Shown here: positions 52,229 to 60,097 of the stretch, in pieces
Position numbering within the stretch: position 1 is the first letter of the stretch
How the letters are laid out: each line of letters starts with the position of its first letter
NCBI RefSeq assembly: GCF_039691755.1
Contig: NZ_CP137552.1
Coordinates: 2,728,001-2,792,000, forward strand
Direction: 5' to 3'
From: Halomonas sp. Bachu 37
Lineage (GTDB): Bacteria > Pseudomonadota > Gammaproteobacteria > Pseudomonadales > Halomonadaceae
Length of the DNA stretch: 64,000 nucleotides
Program-made: the position numbers and the translations under genes
The notes under the pieces: model-generated
Seen by the model: only the letters and a program-made list of their open reading frames with translations
Databases searched by the model: none
Told to the model about the DNA's origin: nothing

Positions 52229-52948
52229 TCAGCATTCACCAGCCATGCCCAATTTTGTCAGCATTATGTCGATGGCTAGGGGCATGTGAGGGGAACATCG
52301 ATAATCACGTGCTATCAGTTGGGAATGCTCCTGCCAAGTCTCGATTAGAGTTTCATCCACTGTATGAGGAGTAAATGTTGCATCATAGGCTGCTGATGTA
52401 GCTGAGCGAATACATTGCTGAACAGTGCGGTCCAAGAAACATTCACGCTCAATTGCAGGATGCGCCGCCAACCAGTCGTAGACTTCTACCGCAGGGCGGT
52501 TGAACTTGGCGAAGAACAGCACCGCTGTGTCGGGCATAGCGAACCCTTGATGGAGCAGCAGGCAATTGACTTCATGATCGCAGGCTAGATGCCAGCGATA
52601 GCTATCCGCCCCTGCGGGAGGTAGGATATGCCCTAGCGAGCAATGCCATATTAGATGTGCCTGCAAAAAACGTCGGGTGTCGACATCCAGTCCTGCGCTG
52701 TAACGAGCATCGAAATATATTTTTCTACCATCAGTAGTGGCAGAAATCAGGCGGTCGTCAATCACAGGCACAATTTTCAGTGCCTCTGCCAGGTCTGCCA
52801 TCAGAGGTTGTGTCGCACGCCAGACACTACGGTCGGACTCCCATAAGCCCCGTTGCGCCTGCTTGAGGCCACTGAGGGTTACGCCTGGTGAAGGCCTCTG
52901 TTCCTGAGTAGCAGGTGTATATAAGTCGACCAATTCCCCAATCGCCAT
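52229..52948 (-). CDS. DUF2201-like putative metallopeptidase, degenerate zinc motif
   Basis: The 239-residue protein has the layout of the N-terminal DUF2201 domain: ISATTDGRKIYFDARYSA, then LIWHCSLGHILPPAGADSYRWHLACDHEVNCLL, matching H-E-x-x-H...H...N-x-A-x-D-x-x-x-N but with the catalytic HExxH changed to WHCSLGH. The C-terminal VWA-like half of typical family members is absent. AGGAGG precedes the ATG. It leads a two-gene unit with a WYL regulator, downstream of the twin operators. Catalysis is doubtful; it may sense or bind. Confidence 0.6.
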   Translation of the reverse strand: MAIGELVDLYTPATQEQRPSPGVTLSGLKQAQRGLWESDRSVWRATQPLMADLAEALKIVPVIDDRLISATTDGRKIYFDARYSAGLDVDTRRFLQAHLIWHCSLGHILPPAGADSYRWHLACDHEVNCLLLHQGFAMPDTAVLFFAKFNRPAVEVYDWLAAHPAIERECFLDRTVQQCIRSATSAAYDATFTPHTVDETLIETWQEHSQLIARDYRCSPHMPLAIDIMLTKLGMAGEC

Positions 52949-53003
52949 GCAGTGCCTCCTGTAGTGCTCTTGGTTGGTTACGGTAATAGTCTCTCCCCTG
53001 CCA

Positions 53004-53055
53004 GCGACAATATCTGTCGCATAGAGAACATGTTGCGCGACAGAATGTGTCGCGC
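53004..53055. promoter_or_regulatory. Twin palindromic operators upstream of the WYL cluster
   Basis: GCGACAATATCTGTCGC (53004-53020) and GCGCGACAGAATGTGTCGCGC (53035-53055) share arms GCGACA/TGTCGC around 5 bases. Their centres are 33 bp apart, about three helical turns, on the same face. They lie 56-107 bp upstream of the metallopeptidase-like gene start, where a dimeric regulator such as the WYL protein could bind cooperatively. Confidence 0.75.
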
Positions 53056-53079
53056 GTATTGTCAGAGCAAGGCCTTGGG

Positions 53080-53110
53080 GGAACCTTGACCCAAAGGAGG
53101 TTCCTTTTTA
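53080..53110 (+). terminator. Rightward terminator-like hairpin
   Basis: GGAACCT pairs with AGGTTCC around 11 bases and is followed by TTTTTATT. No rightward gene lies directly before it, so it may end an unseen short RNA or insulate the operator region. Confidence 0.6.
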
Positions 53111-53745
53111 TTCTTGAGATCCAAGCGTATTAACAATAGCAGTACGGCACACTTAGAAAGAGCAGATTGACTGTTAGAAATGCTTGAACTTCCAAGTTAG
53201 AAGCCTTAAGAGCAATCAAAAACGTGATGAAAATTTCAACACCCGCAGTCTCCGGGCTGTTTTGAAAAACATCCAGAAGGGTTCTCTAACCCACAGTATC
53301 GACAAGGCTGTTTACCCTTAGCGCTCCTATTAAATAGCAGTCATCATTAGGCCCCGCTCTGTGCTCCTTAGATAGGACAAATCCTACTTCTAACTAAGAT
53401 AACTATATTTCTTAGGTCAACAACGCCTGAATTCAAAGTTTTTCTAAAAATCCTGAGGGATCGCTCCTTTCTGTCTTAAATGAACAGGGAACAGCTTCGC
53501 TGTCTTATGCAGACAGGAAAACATGCGCACATAGGATTTTTGGTATCAATATATAACTTTGCAAAGGGTAGCATTGCAAACATTATAGAATGTATTAATG
53601 TGAAGATTGTCGAGGCTTTGCAGCTGCTCCAGCATCAATGGGGATCAGTCGGCAGTGGCTGCAGAGTCATTGGTAGTACCTAGAGGCATAGTTTGTTTCT
53701 CTTTCATACCGGGGTACACAACTAGACCGACACAAGGAGACACCC

Positions 53746-53952
53746 ATGAACCAAATTAAAAAACCAATGGAAGACATCGTGAAATTCGCAGAAAGCTACG
53801 AGGATTTTTATGAAGTGGAAATCTCTGTAATGATGCGTAGGAAAAGGGGTGAAAAAATAATGTTTATACGCATGCAATCTGCCCTCGGTTACCAAGGTGT
53901 TCCTTGCCGAGAAAACTACCAAGAAAGCAGAGAAGGACATGACTGGTTTTGA
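53746..53952 (+). CDS. Small protein, function unknown
   Basis: The 68-residue gene has a strong AAGGAGA site 7 bases before its ATG. The product is charged: KPMEDIVKFAESYEDFYEVEISVMMRRKRGEKIMFIRMQ. No signal, membrane span or known domain is seen. The C-terminus ends EGHDWF. Position just upstream of another short gene, and next to the integrase, suggests an accessory role such as excisionase or regulator, but there is no HTH pattern to support it. Confidence 0.55.
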   Translation: MNQIKKPMEDIVKFAESYEDFYEVEISVMMRRKRGEKIMFIRMQSALGYQGVPCRENYQESREGHDWF

Positions 53953-53983
53953 TACCTCTCCTATTAACTATCAAGGTGATTAA

Positions 53984-54205
53984 ATGAAGATTTTAGCTTG
54001 GCTCTTTGATAGCACACACAACGATAATTACGAAAGCAATAATGGTTCGACAATGGGCATAAACCCAACCAGTGGCCTTCCGATGATGGAAGGCGGGATG
54101 CTGGATGTCGCTGGAAACCCTTTTGGTACAAGCGAGAACTCTCTTAGCACGGACGACGGAGGGCTTAGGGATACGTTTAGCAGCCCATTTGATGACTCAT
54201 GGTAA
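53984..54205 (+). CDS. Small acidic protein, function unknown
   Basis: The 73-residue product begins MKILAWLFDS, then is rich in Gly, Asn, Ser and Asp (GINPTSGLPMMEGGMLDVAGNPFGTSENSLSTDDGG). AAGGTGA precedes the ATG. It follows the preceding small gene by 31 bp and is followed by a terminator. The composition recalls small Gly/Met-rich proteins of island elements with no known function. Confidence 0.55.
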   Translation: MKILAWLFDSTHNDNYESNNGSTMGINPTSGLPMMEGGMLDVAGNPFGTSENSLSTDDGGLRDTFSSPFDDSW

Positions 54206-54217
54206 TTCGGAATTCGT

Positions 54218-54240
54218 TAAGGGGCCGCCAGGCCCCTTAT
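54218..54240. terminator. Terminator shared by small genes and integrase gene
   Basis: AAGGGGCC, GCC loop, AGGCCCCTTA: an inverted repeat between convergent stops with short T/A-rich tails on each side. Confidence 0.6.
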
Positions 54241-55664
54241 TAATGTGCGCTATTCTCTGGGAAGGAGATAATATTGCCATGTAGTTTCTTGCTGCCAAGG
54301 AGGATTCCATCTAGGGCGGCATCGAAGCGCTTCATTGTATCGCGGTTTCTGGGTAAGTATGAGTAAGGATCGTTCTGATAGTGCTTGGCTACAACCCCAG
54401 TAAGACCGTGAGACTGTAATAAGTTGCAGGCTTCAGTGTCAATCTTGTTCCTTTGCATAATCTGTGAGCAAGTCCGCCTAAGATCTCTTGGCGTAAAGTA
54501 ACTTACTAGCGTTTTTTCACTTTTGGAAAAGGATGATTTTAGCCACTTCTTGACTGCATCTCCTGGAGTTGATATATCGACCGGTCCCTCTCCGGTAGTA
54601 GACCATGGCCAAGGTGAGCTTGGGTTAATAGCATACGCTTCCTCTAAAAGCTTGATAGACCTGCTGGTGAGTGGTACCAGATGAGCATGATTATTTCCTT
54701 TTCCTTTGCGTTCATCAATAACCAGAACTTTTTCTTTAAAATTATAGCTTGTCCATGGCTCGCGGAGTATCTGGTCAATACGCTGGCCACCAGTCGAAAT
54801 TATAAAAAGAAGTAACCGAGCAACAATTGGGCCTACCGATTCGGCCTCTGTTACTGTGTTCCAAAACAAAGAGAGTTCATCCTCATTAAGAGCACGCGTC
54901 AAGGCCCTGCCCTTATGCTCCTTTGGTGTTGCTGCCACAGGGTTGCTTTCAAGCGAATAGACCCGAGAGCTTTTTCGATCTAAGGAATATTCGTATCTTA
55001 GGCCGTACTCGAAAGCAGCATGAAGATAAGAGCGAAGCTTATCTGCCATGCTCTTTGCGCCACGGTCCCAGATTGGCTGGAGAATTTCACGAATGTGATC
55101 AGGACGAATATCACGAGCTTTCATTCTTACTATTACCTGAGCACTTCCTTCTAACTCTACTTTAAGCACTCGCTCAAGCTCCCTGATATACCGTGCATCA
55201 TTCTTTCCACGTCGACTATCGATATAGTCATTAAACAGCTCAGACAACGTCCCACGTGAAGCTTCCAACTCAGCCTGCCGTCGGGCTTCTTCAAATGCCC
55301 GCTCACGCTCTTGCCTAGCTTGCTCTTCGGCTTCTGCCTGCTCGGCCAAGTACTGTTTCACATCGCCATGCTCAGTTGCAATGTGAGATAACTCACGAGC
55401 CTTATCTCGTACTTCAACGAGAGATAGGCCGAAGGAGCGAGCAGAGTTGCGGTACGTGCCGATCTTAAATTTTATAGACTTACCGTTTTTCCTCATGCGA
55501 AAGTAACAATCTATCGAACCAGAAGGACGGCGTTCGAAGTAAATTGAGCCAGTGCCTCGGCCAGGCAGGGATTCCGTCGCAGTTTCACCCAGCGAAAGCG
55601 CGCGAATAGAAACGTCTGTCAAGATGCGACGTTGCGATTTCTGTTTGCTTTGATTCTGTGACAT
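54240..55664 (-). CDS. Tyrosine-type site-specific integrase (P4-like)
   Basis: The 474-residue recombinase has an N-terminal arm-binding domain (LTDVSIRALSLGETATESLP...GSIYFERRPSGSIDCYFRMRKNGKSIKFKIGTY), a Glu/Ala/Arg-rich coiled linker and a C-terminal catalytic domain. Catalytic residues: Arg in TGGQRIDQIL, His in NNHAHLVPLT, Arg in PRDLRRTCSQI (with Pro-Arg in place of the usual His-Asp lead), His in LLQSHGL and nucleophile Tyr in AKHYQND. It probably drives integration at the tRNA-Thr site, although it lies 24 kb from that junction and is not next to a visible second attachment site. Confidence 0.92.
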   Translation of the reverse strand: MSQNQSKQKSQRRILTDVSIRALSLGETATESLPGRGTGSIYFERRPSGSIDCYFRMRKNGKSIKFKIGTYRNSARSFGLSLVEVRDKARELSHIATEHGDVKQYLAEQAEAEEQARQERERAFEEARRQAELEASRGTLSELFNDYIDSRRGKNDARYIRELERVLKVELEGSAQVIVRMKARDIRPDHIREILQPIWDRGAKSMADKLRSYLHAAFEYGLRYEYSLDRKSSRVYSLESNPVAATPKEHKGRALTRALNEDELSLFWNTVTEAESVGPIVARLLLFIISTGGQRIDQILREPWTSYNFKEKVLVIDERKGKGNNHAHLVPLTSRSIKLLEEAYAINPSSPWPWSTTGEGPVDISTPGDAVKKWLKSSFSKSEKTLVSYFTPRDLRRTCSQIMQRNKIDTEACNLLQSHGLTGVVAKHYQNDPYSYLPRNRDTMKRFDAALDGILLGSKKLHGNIISFPENSAH

Positions 55665-56082
55665 TATACGTACTCATTTGCACCATTCATCGGTACTTTA
55701 CGGCACTTAGAGCACCCTGCAAGGCGGCTAATTTGACTTTTATCCGAATTAGCCAGCTGACCATTAACCATTTCAATAGCCCTTACTTCCGTAATCCTCA
55801 TGTCCGTCATCGGCTATGCACAGCTCGGCCTTTCCATAAGTAGATTATTTATTAAGCCGAAACCAGGTTCTAACGCAACATTAAGACAGCTCTGACCCGG
55901 CTTCCGGGTCTTTGACTATCTAAGTAGCGTGAGCATTCTAAGTGACAGTTGCTTTCGCAATGCGCACCTGGATATCTCTTCAGGAGCCTGCGCCACCAAC
56001 CTTAGGTAGAGTGAAATCCAATCAACTGAAGGCGGCGGTAATAAAAACTAGTAGTTTTGGCTTGTGGTCCAAGTAGCGTAAC

Positions 56083-56117
56083 AAAATAGAGCCGGCCAGT
56101 AAGACTGACCGGCTCTT
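56083..56117 (-). terminator. Strong leftward terminator after the decayed frame
   Basis: On the minus strand AGAGCCGGTCAGT, a CTTA loop, then CTGGCCGGCTCT, followed by ATTTTGTT. It comes just after a TGA stop of the decayed repeat frame, indicating that a real gene once ended here. Confidence 0.75.
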
Positions 56118-56121
56118 CAGC

Positions 56122-56440
56122 ACTTACCAACTGCCTATTCGGCAGTTCCAGCATTACCACTACTATCAACCGCCTATTCGGCGGCTCAAGCAACACCGCT
56201 ACTATCAGCTGCCTGTTCGGCATAACTAGCTAAAGAACTATAGCTTCTTCCTGCTAGGCCCCGTAACAACTTGGTGCGAGCGGCTTGATTTAAGCTTAAA
56301 CATGTCTCTTGAGATGGCAACCCCAAAAAAGCTTTTTTTAAAGAAATAATCAAAAAAGGCGGTTTAATGTCTGCTTCGGACAGGGAGGTGTCTGGAACAG
56401 ACAGAGTAACAATCTGAGTGAGGAAAGCTTGGTAGCCCAC
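56122..56440 (-). pseudogene. Decayed gene with 39-bp (13-codon) tandem repeats
   Basis: Read leftward the frame runs from MGYQAFLTQIV to SYAEQAADSSGVA, then meets TGA. Past this stop the same frame goes on as AAE, stop, AVDSSGNAGTAE, stop, AVGKC, stop: copies of an AEQAxDSSGxA unit whose Gln codons have become TAG. On DNA level two 39-bp copies and part of a third lie at 56,129-56,225. The final TGA is followed by a terminator, so the original gene probably ended there. Its identity is not recognised. Confidence 0.45.
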
Positions 56441-56868
56441 CGATCAACCTGATCAACTCGCCCTGATAAAATCGCTGACAATTCGAGGTTACGAAGGGCA
56501 AGAACGGCGCCCTTTAGTGCCGCACTGGGCATACTTCACGAAGAACAATTCAGTAATGAGCGCGTCCCTAAGTGGAGGCGGGCTCGTACGAGCCCTAGGC
56601 TTATGACGCGCAGCAGGTGTTTTGGGGCACCGCCTGCTGGCCCAGCCAATTTAACCGTTGGCTACGGCTGCAAATCGTGCTTCTACGATATCCCAATTCA
56701 CCGAAGCTGCAAGTAAGTAATTGATATAAAGTAATCAATTTATAGTCCTAGGTGGCAGCGCCGATCAAATCCGTGAACCATTGGCGGTCATTTCGAGGGA
56801 GAAGAAGCTATAGGATTATCGGCTTCGCTCTATGCCGGCAGGCCAACATCACATCTGTAAAGGCAGTT

Positions 56869-57108
56869 CTATAAATCAATACTGATTACGCTAGCAGGGC
56901 TGTTGCCGCAGCTAAACTTCACCACTTTTCCCAGAACACTATACTGGGCAAGCCCCCCTCGTTTCTCACAATGCTCTAAGGCGATATCGTAAGGATGTTT
57001 CACTTCAGAGGGTTGCCTAACGATACGCTGTGCCAGTGCCTCGGGACTGACCATTCCAGTCGGCATTAGGACCAAGACCCCAATAGTTATGACTAGATAG
57101 CGGCTCAT
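56869..57108 (-). CDS. Possible small exported protein
   Basis: From the ATG at 57108 the product is 79 residues with a hydrophobic N-terminus, MSRYLVITIGVLVLMPTGMVSPEALAQ, reading as a signal peptide with cleavage after LAQ or ALA. The mature part has two Cys (EHCEKRG, KFSCGN) that could form a disulphide. The ribosome site is weak and an in-frame ATG at 57135 is possible. No family recognised. Confidence 0.45.
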   Translation of the reverse strand: MSRYLVITIGVLVLMPTGMVSPEALAQRIVRQPSEVKHPYDIALEHCEKRGGLAQYSVLGKVVKFSCGNSPASVISIDL

Positions 57109-57284
57109 AAAAGCACTTGCAGTACCACAAAACATGTGTACTTACCTGCTCCTGAATTCTCGCTCATTTTTGATAGGACCCCGAGCATAGAGTTGCGAGG
57201 ACTGAAACCCGGATACCTCTTCCAGACTCGTCCATATTCCGCTTCATTGCTAATAACATCATCAATATCCCAAGCGAGAAACAT
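57105..57284 (-). CDS. Possible small protein downstream of the decayed ARH gene
   Basis: The ATG at 57284 has AAGGGG 7 bases upstream and yields MFLAWDIDDVISNEAEYGRV and 39 more residues. The opening half looks like real coding sequence; the last 10 residues do not and overlap the next frame. It could be a truncated product. No function assigned. Confidence 0.35.
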   Translation of the reverse strand: MFLAWDIDDVISNEAEYGRVWKRYPGFSPRNSMLGVLSKMSENSGAGKYTCFVVLQVLL

Positions 57285-57329
57285 CAATAGCCCCTTAATC
57301 AGCTCGACAATGACACAGTGTAGTTACAG

Positions 57330-57686
57330 CGGCTCCCGCCATTTTCAGGTGTATCCTGGTCGCCTCGCTGAGCGCCCATTAGGTTGCCTGCAATCGCTCC
57401 GAATCCGAGTCGCCGTCATAGTTGGCCGCCAAGGTGACACCTGAGGGAAGTCCTCGGCAATCAGGGCGCAATAGATCGACATAACCAGTGTCTCCTCGAT
57501 GCCAGCATTTACCGACCAGGGTAATCGCTTCTGCATGTGGCGCTCAGGTGTTCGCTGATCCTCGGCCTGCTGAACACTACGCAGCGTCTCCTCATGGTAG
57601 GGCTCTTAGCGAAGGTGCGCTTTAGCGAGTCCCAAGGCCTCGCCCACGGCGCCTCCCAGCAGACTGCAGCGAAAGCGCTCCAACAT
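57330..57686 (-). pseudogene. Decayed ADP-ribosylglycohydrolase (DraG/ARH family)
   Basis: The minus-strand sequence opens MLERFRCSLLGGAVGEALGLAK, the typical ARH start with its LLGGAVGDALG motif, but meets a stop after 26 residues. Further on, in shifting frames, come GIEETLVMSIYCALIAEDF, then VTLAANYDGDSDS, then AIAGNLMGAQRGDQ, which together make the C-terminal GDSDSxxAIAGNLxGA metal-binding signature of the family. The gene is about one third of full length, so a large internal part (including the first metal motif) is deleted. It lies directly behind the metallophosphoesterase gene on the same strand. Confidence 0.75.
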
Positions 57687-57750
57687 CTCTCCTGCTGTGA
57701 CAGCGGTTCACTACGCTGAGACAAAGTACCGTCGAAAGAGGGGTCAAATA

Positions 57751-58692
57751 TCATTCGGTCACCCACACGAAGCGATCTTTCGACAGCTCACGCTCCCCGT
57801 CCCAGCGGTAGGCGCACAACTTGCCCTCGCCAGCATTCTGCGTGTGGCCAGCGGCAATACTGTAATCCAGGCAGGCGATGTAACGGTTGAGCGGTGCCGG
57901 CTCGCCGGTCAGCCAGTAATGGCCGACGAACAAGGGCTCATCGCCGGCATAGCCCGGCAGGATATCCTCCGGCACCGGGTCATGGGGGATGGCCTCGATC
58001 TGATCGGCAGGCACCATGGCCAGGTCGCGGTAGGTCAGGCGCTCCAGTTCCCACCAGCGCGTCCGAATGTGATGACGCGGATTGCCGTCCTTGTCGAAGA
58101 ATTCGGCCCCGGCCGGTAGCGGCACCTCCAACCCCTTGACCGCCGTTTCCAGAGCGTCATAGGCCGTAGTGCCCTTGCGGCATAGCTCAGGCCAGGCTGT
58201 CTCCAGAATGCGCTGCTGCGCATCCGTATAGTCACCGAGGACTTGCAGCGACGGGGGATGCCAACAGGCGTGAATGACCCGCAGCCCATCGAGATCCAAG
58301 GACAGCGGGAGCGTCTTGAACCAGGCAATATGCTCATGGTGAAGCGCACTGCCCTCTTCGATCTGGTCGAGGTACGCCTGGTGCTGGCGACGATGCTTGT
58401 CGTTATGCGAGCGCAGGTATTGACCCGAGGCCTCGGGATCTTCGGTCGCCCAGGCCACGGCATTGAATTCATGATTACCCATCACCGCCAGGGCCTGCCC
58501 AGCTTCGACCATGGCGCGGGCAATGCGTACGGTTTCCACCTGTTCCGGCCCGCGATCGACAAAGTCGCCCAGAAAGACTACCTGACGTCCGGGGTGCTGC
58601 CAGACACCATCCCGCTCGGCGTAGCCCAGCTTGCTTAATAAGTGCTTGAGAGGGGTGGCGTAGCCGTGAATATCGCCAATTAAATCGTACAT
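57751..58692 (-). CDS. Metallophosphoesterase (PPP/PrpE-like)
   Basis: The 313-residue calcineurin-type phosphatase has all opening motifs: MYDLIGDIHGYATPLKHLL (GDxHG), VVFLGDFVDRGPEQ (GDxVDRG), VMGNHEFNAVAW (GNHE), and HACWHPP and GHYWLTG for later His ligands. It is near PrpE and ApaH-like enzymes, which act on phosphoproteins or dinucleoside polyphosphates; substrate unknown. It is the last of a four-gene leftward block with gaps of 10-30 bp. GC content is like the core chromosome. Confidence 0.88.
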   Translation of the reverse strand: MYDLIGDIHGYATPLKHLLSKLGYAERDGVWQHPGRQVVFLGDFVDRGPEQVETVRIARAMVEAGQALAVMGNHEFNAVAWATEDPEASGQYLRSHNDKHRRQHQAYLDQIEEGSALHHEHIAWFKTLPLSLDLDGLRVIHACWHPPSLQVLGDYTDAQQRILETAWPELCRKGTTAYDALETAVKGLEVPLPAGAEFFDKDGNPRHHIRTRWWELERLTYRDLAMVPADQIEAIPHDPVPEDILPGYAGDEPLFVGHYWLTGEPAPLNRYIACLDYSIAAGHTQNAGEGKLCAYRWDGERELSKDRFVWVTE

Positions 58693-58711
58693 ATCGCTCC
58701 TGGTTGGGTTG

Positions 58712-59362
58712 TCAGTCGTCCGCGTCCGACGCCGGCTTCGTGGTAACTTCCTGATTGCCGACCCTCAACGAGGCCCGGCTAGGCACTCCGCCCTGCCGAT
58801 CGCCCAGCACCTGACCCGACGGGGAAATTTCGATGGCAGCATCTTCGGCATGGAAGAACAGGAACCGCTTGGCAGTACCCCAGATCTTCACGTCACCTCC
58901 CGTTTCGGCCATGAATTGACGCACCCGTGCCTGGGCCAGCTGTATCTGCTCACTCAGCGGCTTGCGCCAGAAGCCCTCCGGGAAGGTAATGCGCCGCATA
59001 CTCTCGCAGATCGCCAGGACAAAGATAGCCGTTCCCGGCCGATCCGAGCGCCGGAAATTGGTGTCGATGAAAACGTAGGGCTTAAATGCGTGCCACTCAT
59101 CGCTCAGCCACTGCTGACGAGCCTCGATGAGCGGTAAATAATCCGCTTCGTCCAGGCCGACCGCCTCACAGAGCGCACAGAGGAATTCACGGCTGCCGAA
59201 ACGTAAATCGAAGCCACCGCTACTCAGGCCCAGGTCGGGATCCTTCAGCACTTCGTACAAGCGGCGGACGACTATCTCACCAAGTTTACGGTAGCCCATT
59301 TTGCGTAGTAGCGCGGGACGTGACGCCGCCCTTCGCTGCAGCTCGGCACGTAGTTCTTCCAT
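58712..59362 (-). CDS. Conserved-looking protein of unknown function
   Basis: The 216-residue protein has an N-terminal helical part (RKMGYRKLGEIVVRRLYEVLKDPDLGLSSGGFDLRFGSREFLCALCEAVGL) that reads like a helix-turn-helix or antitoxin-type region, then FKPYVFIDTNFRRSDRPGTAIFVLAICES, and a C-terminal beta-rich stretch (KIWGTAKRFLFFHAEDAAIEISPSGQVL). No known family is recognised. It sits 19 bp upstream of the metallophosphoesterase gene in the same operon. Confidence 0.72.
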   Translation of the reverse strand: MEELRAELQRRAASRPALLRKMGYRKLGEIVVRRLYEVLKDPDLGLSSGGFDLRFGSREFLCALCEAVGLDEADYLPLIEARQQWLSDEWHAFKPYVFIDTNFRRSDRPGTAIFVLAICESMRRITFPEGFWRKPLSEQIQLAQARVRQFMAETGGDVKIWGTAKRFLFFHAEDAAIEISPSGQVLGDRQGGVPSRASLRVGNQEVTTKPASDADD

Positions 59363-59388
59363 TCGCCGGCTCCTGCTTTCCAGTCACT

Positions 59389-59643
59389 TCAGGCTGATGG
59401 GCTGCGGCCCGTCAGCTCTCTACACAGTGCCTGCATGTCGACACGCTCGGCAAGTTCCATTCCGAACCACTCCTCGAAAGTCTCGTTAAGTGCTACCTCC
59501 AAAGACTGGCCCTGCTCACATCGCGAGACGATACCGTCAGCGATAGCATCATACTCGTCGAAGCAGTCGTTCTCCTTGCAGCAGGTCCCCATGGGATCTG
59601 CGGCAAACAGGACACGGGATAGATGTTCAACAGACAAGGCCAT
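59389..59643 (-). CDS. Small acidic protein, function unknown
   Basis: The 84-residue protein, MALSVEHLSRVLFAADPMGTCC and on, has a Cys pair plus a third Cys in NDCFDEYDAIADGIVSRC and a helical, acidic C-terminus (LNETFEEWFGMELAERVDM). The pattern resembles small all-helical proteins of the DUF1871 or immunity kind, a weak resemblance. It is placed between two hypothetical genes with 10- and 26-bp gaps, so it is co-transcribed. Confidence 0.68.
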   Translation of the reverse strand: MALSVEHLSRVLFAADPMGTCCKENDCFDEYDAIADGIVSRCEQGQSLEVALNETFEEWFGMELAERVDMQALCRELTGRSPSA

Positions 59644-59653
59644 AGCGGGCCCA

Positions 59654-60097
59654 CTAGGCGGCTGTATGGTGATCGAAAAGTGCAGGATATGAACCTTGGC
59701 TGGCCGCCCCGGGTTTCAGCTTGTAGAACAGGTACGCTCCATCAATGATCTGCAGGTCATAATCGAAGCGCTCGGCCAGATGGCGAGCCACTCTCTCGTA
59801 AATCCAATAGCGGCGGTCTGACCAGGCGCAGAATGAAAAGGTCTTCGGCCGGGTAGCACCGAGCCAAGAGTGGATCCGTAGCAGTACCTGACGGTAGACC
59901 CGGAGCGGGTAGCGGGTGACACCAATGTCCTCCATGACGCAAGGGTCTGTGCCCCAGTCGTCGACACGCTCGAAAGGATCGTAGGTGTATGTGTCGTAGA
60001 CGGGGTTCGCCCCGCCGACGATGGCGAAGGAAATTTGGTTGGCGCAGGTGAAGCGGACTTCATAAATCAGGCCATCGACTTCGAAACGTTCGGTCAT
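59654..60097 (-). CDS. Protein of unknown function, first gene of the block
   Basis: The ATG at 60097 has AGGAGG 7 bases upstream and gives 147 residues starting MTERFEVDGLIYEVRF; the longer frame adds 12 basic residues without a site. The product is beta-rich at the start (ISFAIVGGANPVYDTYTYDPF), then RVYRQVLLRIHSWLG, TFSFCAWSDRRYWIYERVARHLAERF and ends with a strand. It resembles small phage-like proteins in which a Trp/Arg-rich core recurs, but no family is recognised. Confidence 0.68.
   Translation of the reverse strand: MTERFEVDGLIYEVRFTCANQISFAIVGGANPVYDTYTYDPFERVDDWGTDPCVMEDIGVTRYPLRVYRQVLLRIHSWLGATRPKTFSFCAWSDRRYWIYERVARHLAERFDYDLQIIDGAYLFYKLKPGAASQGSYPALFDHHTAA

Larger units (their letters stand above)
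52949..53745. other. 797-bp region without supported gene, upstream half regulatory
   Basis: The first 110 bp hold two palindromic operators (entered separately) for the leftward unit. A rightward terminator-like hairpin follows. From 53,110 to 53,745 the sequence is AT-rich and no gene is supported; a 67-codon frame at 53,480 lacks a ribosome site. Confidence 0.5.
55665..56868. other. 1.2-kb region with decayed coding sequence and a terminator
   Basis: The part next to the integrase start contains one ACGGCAC element like those near the tRNA remnant. A leftward decayed frame with 13-residue repeats lies at 56,130-56,440 (entered separately). Between 56,530 and 56,868 nothing is recognised. 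Confidence 0.4.

Noticed and set aside
53480..53683. 67-codon frame in the AT-rich spacer
   Set aside because: No ribosome site and no protein-like pattern.
55665..57700. Second tRNA-Thr attachment copy near the integrase
   Set aside because: No match to the TGACTTGTAATCA anticodon region or the T-arm was seen in either strand.
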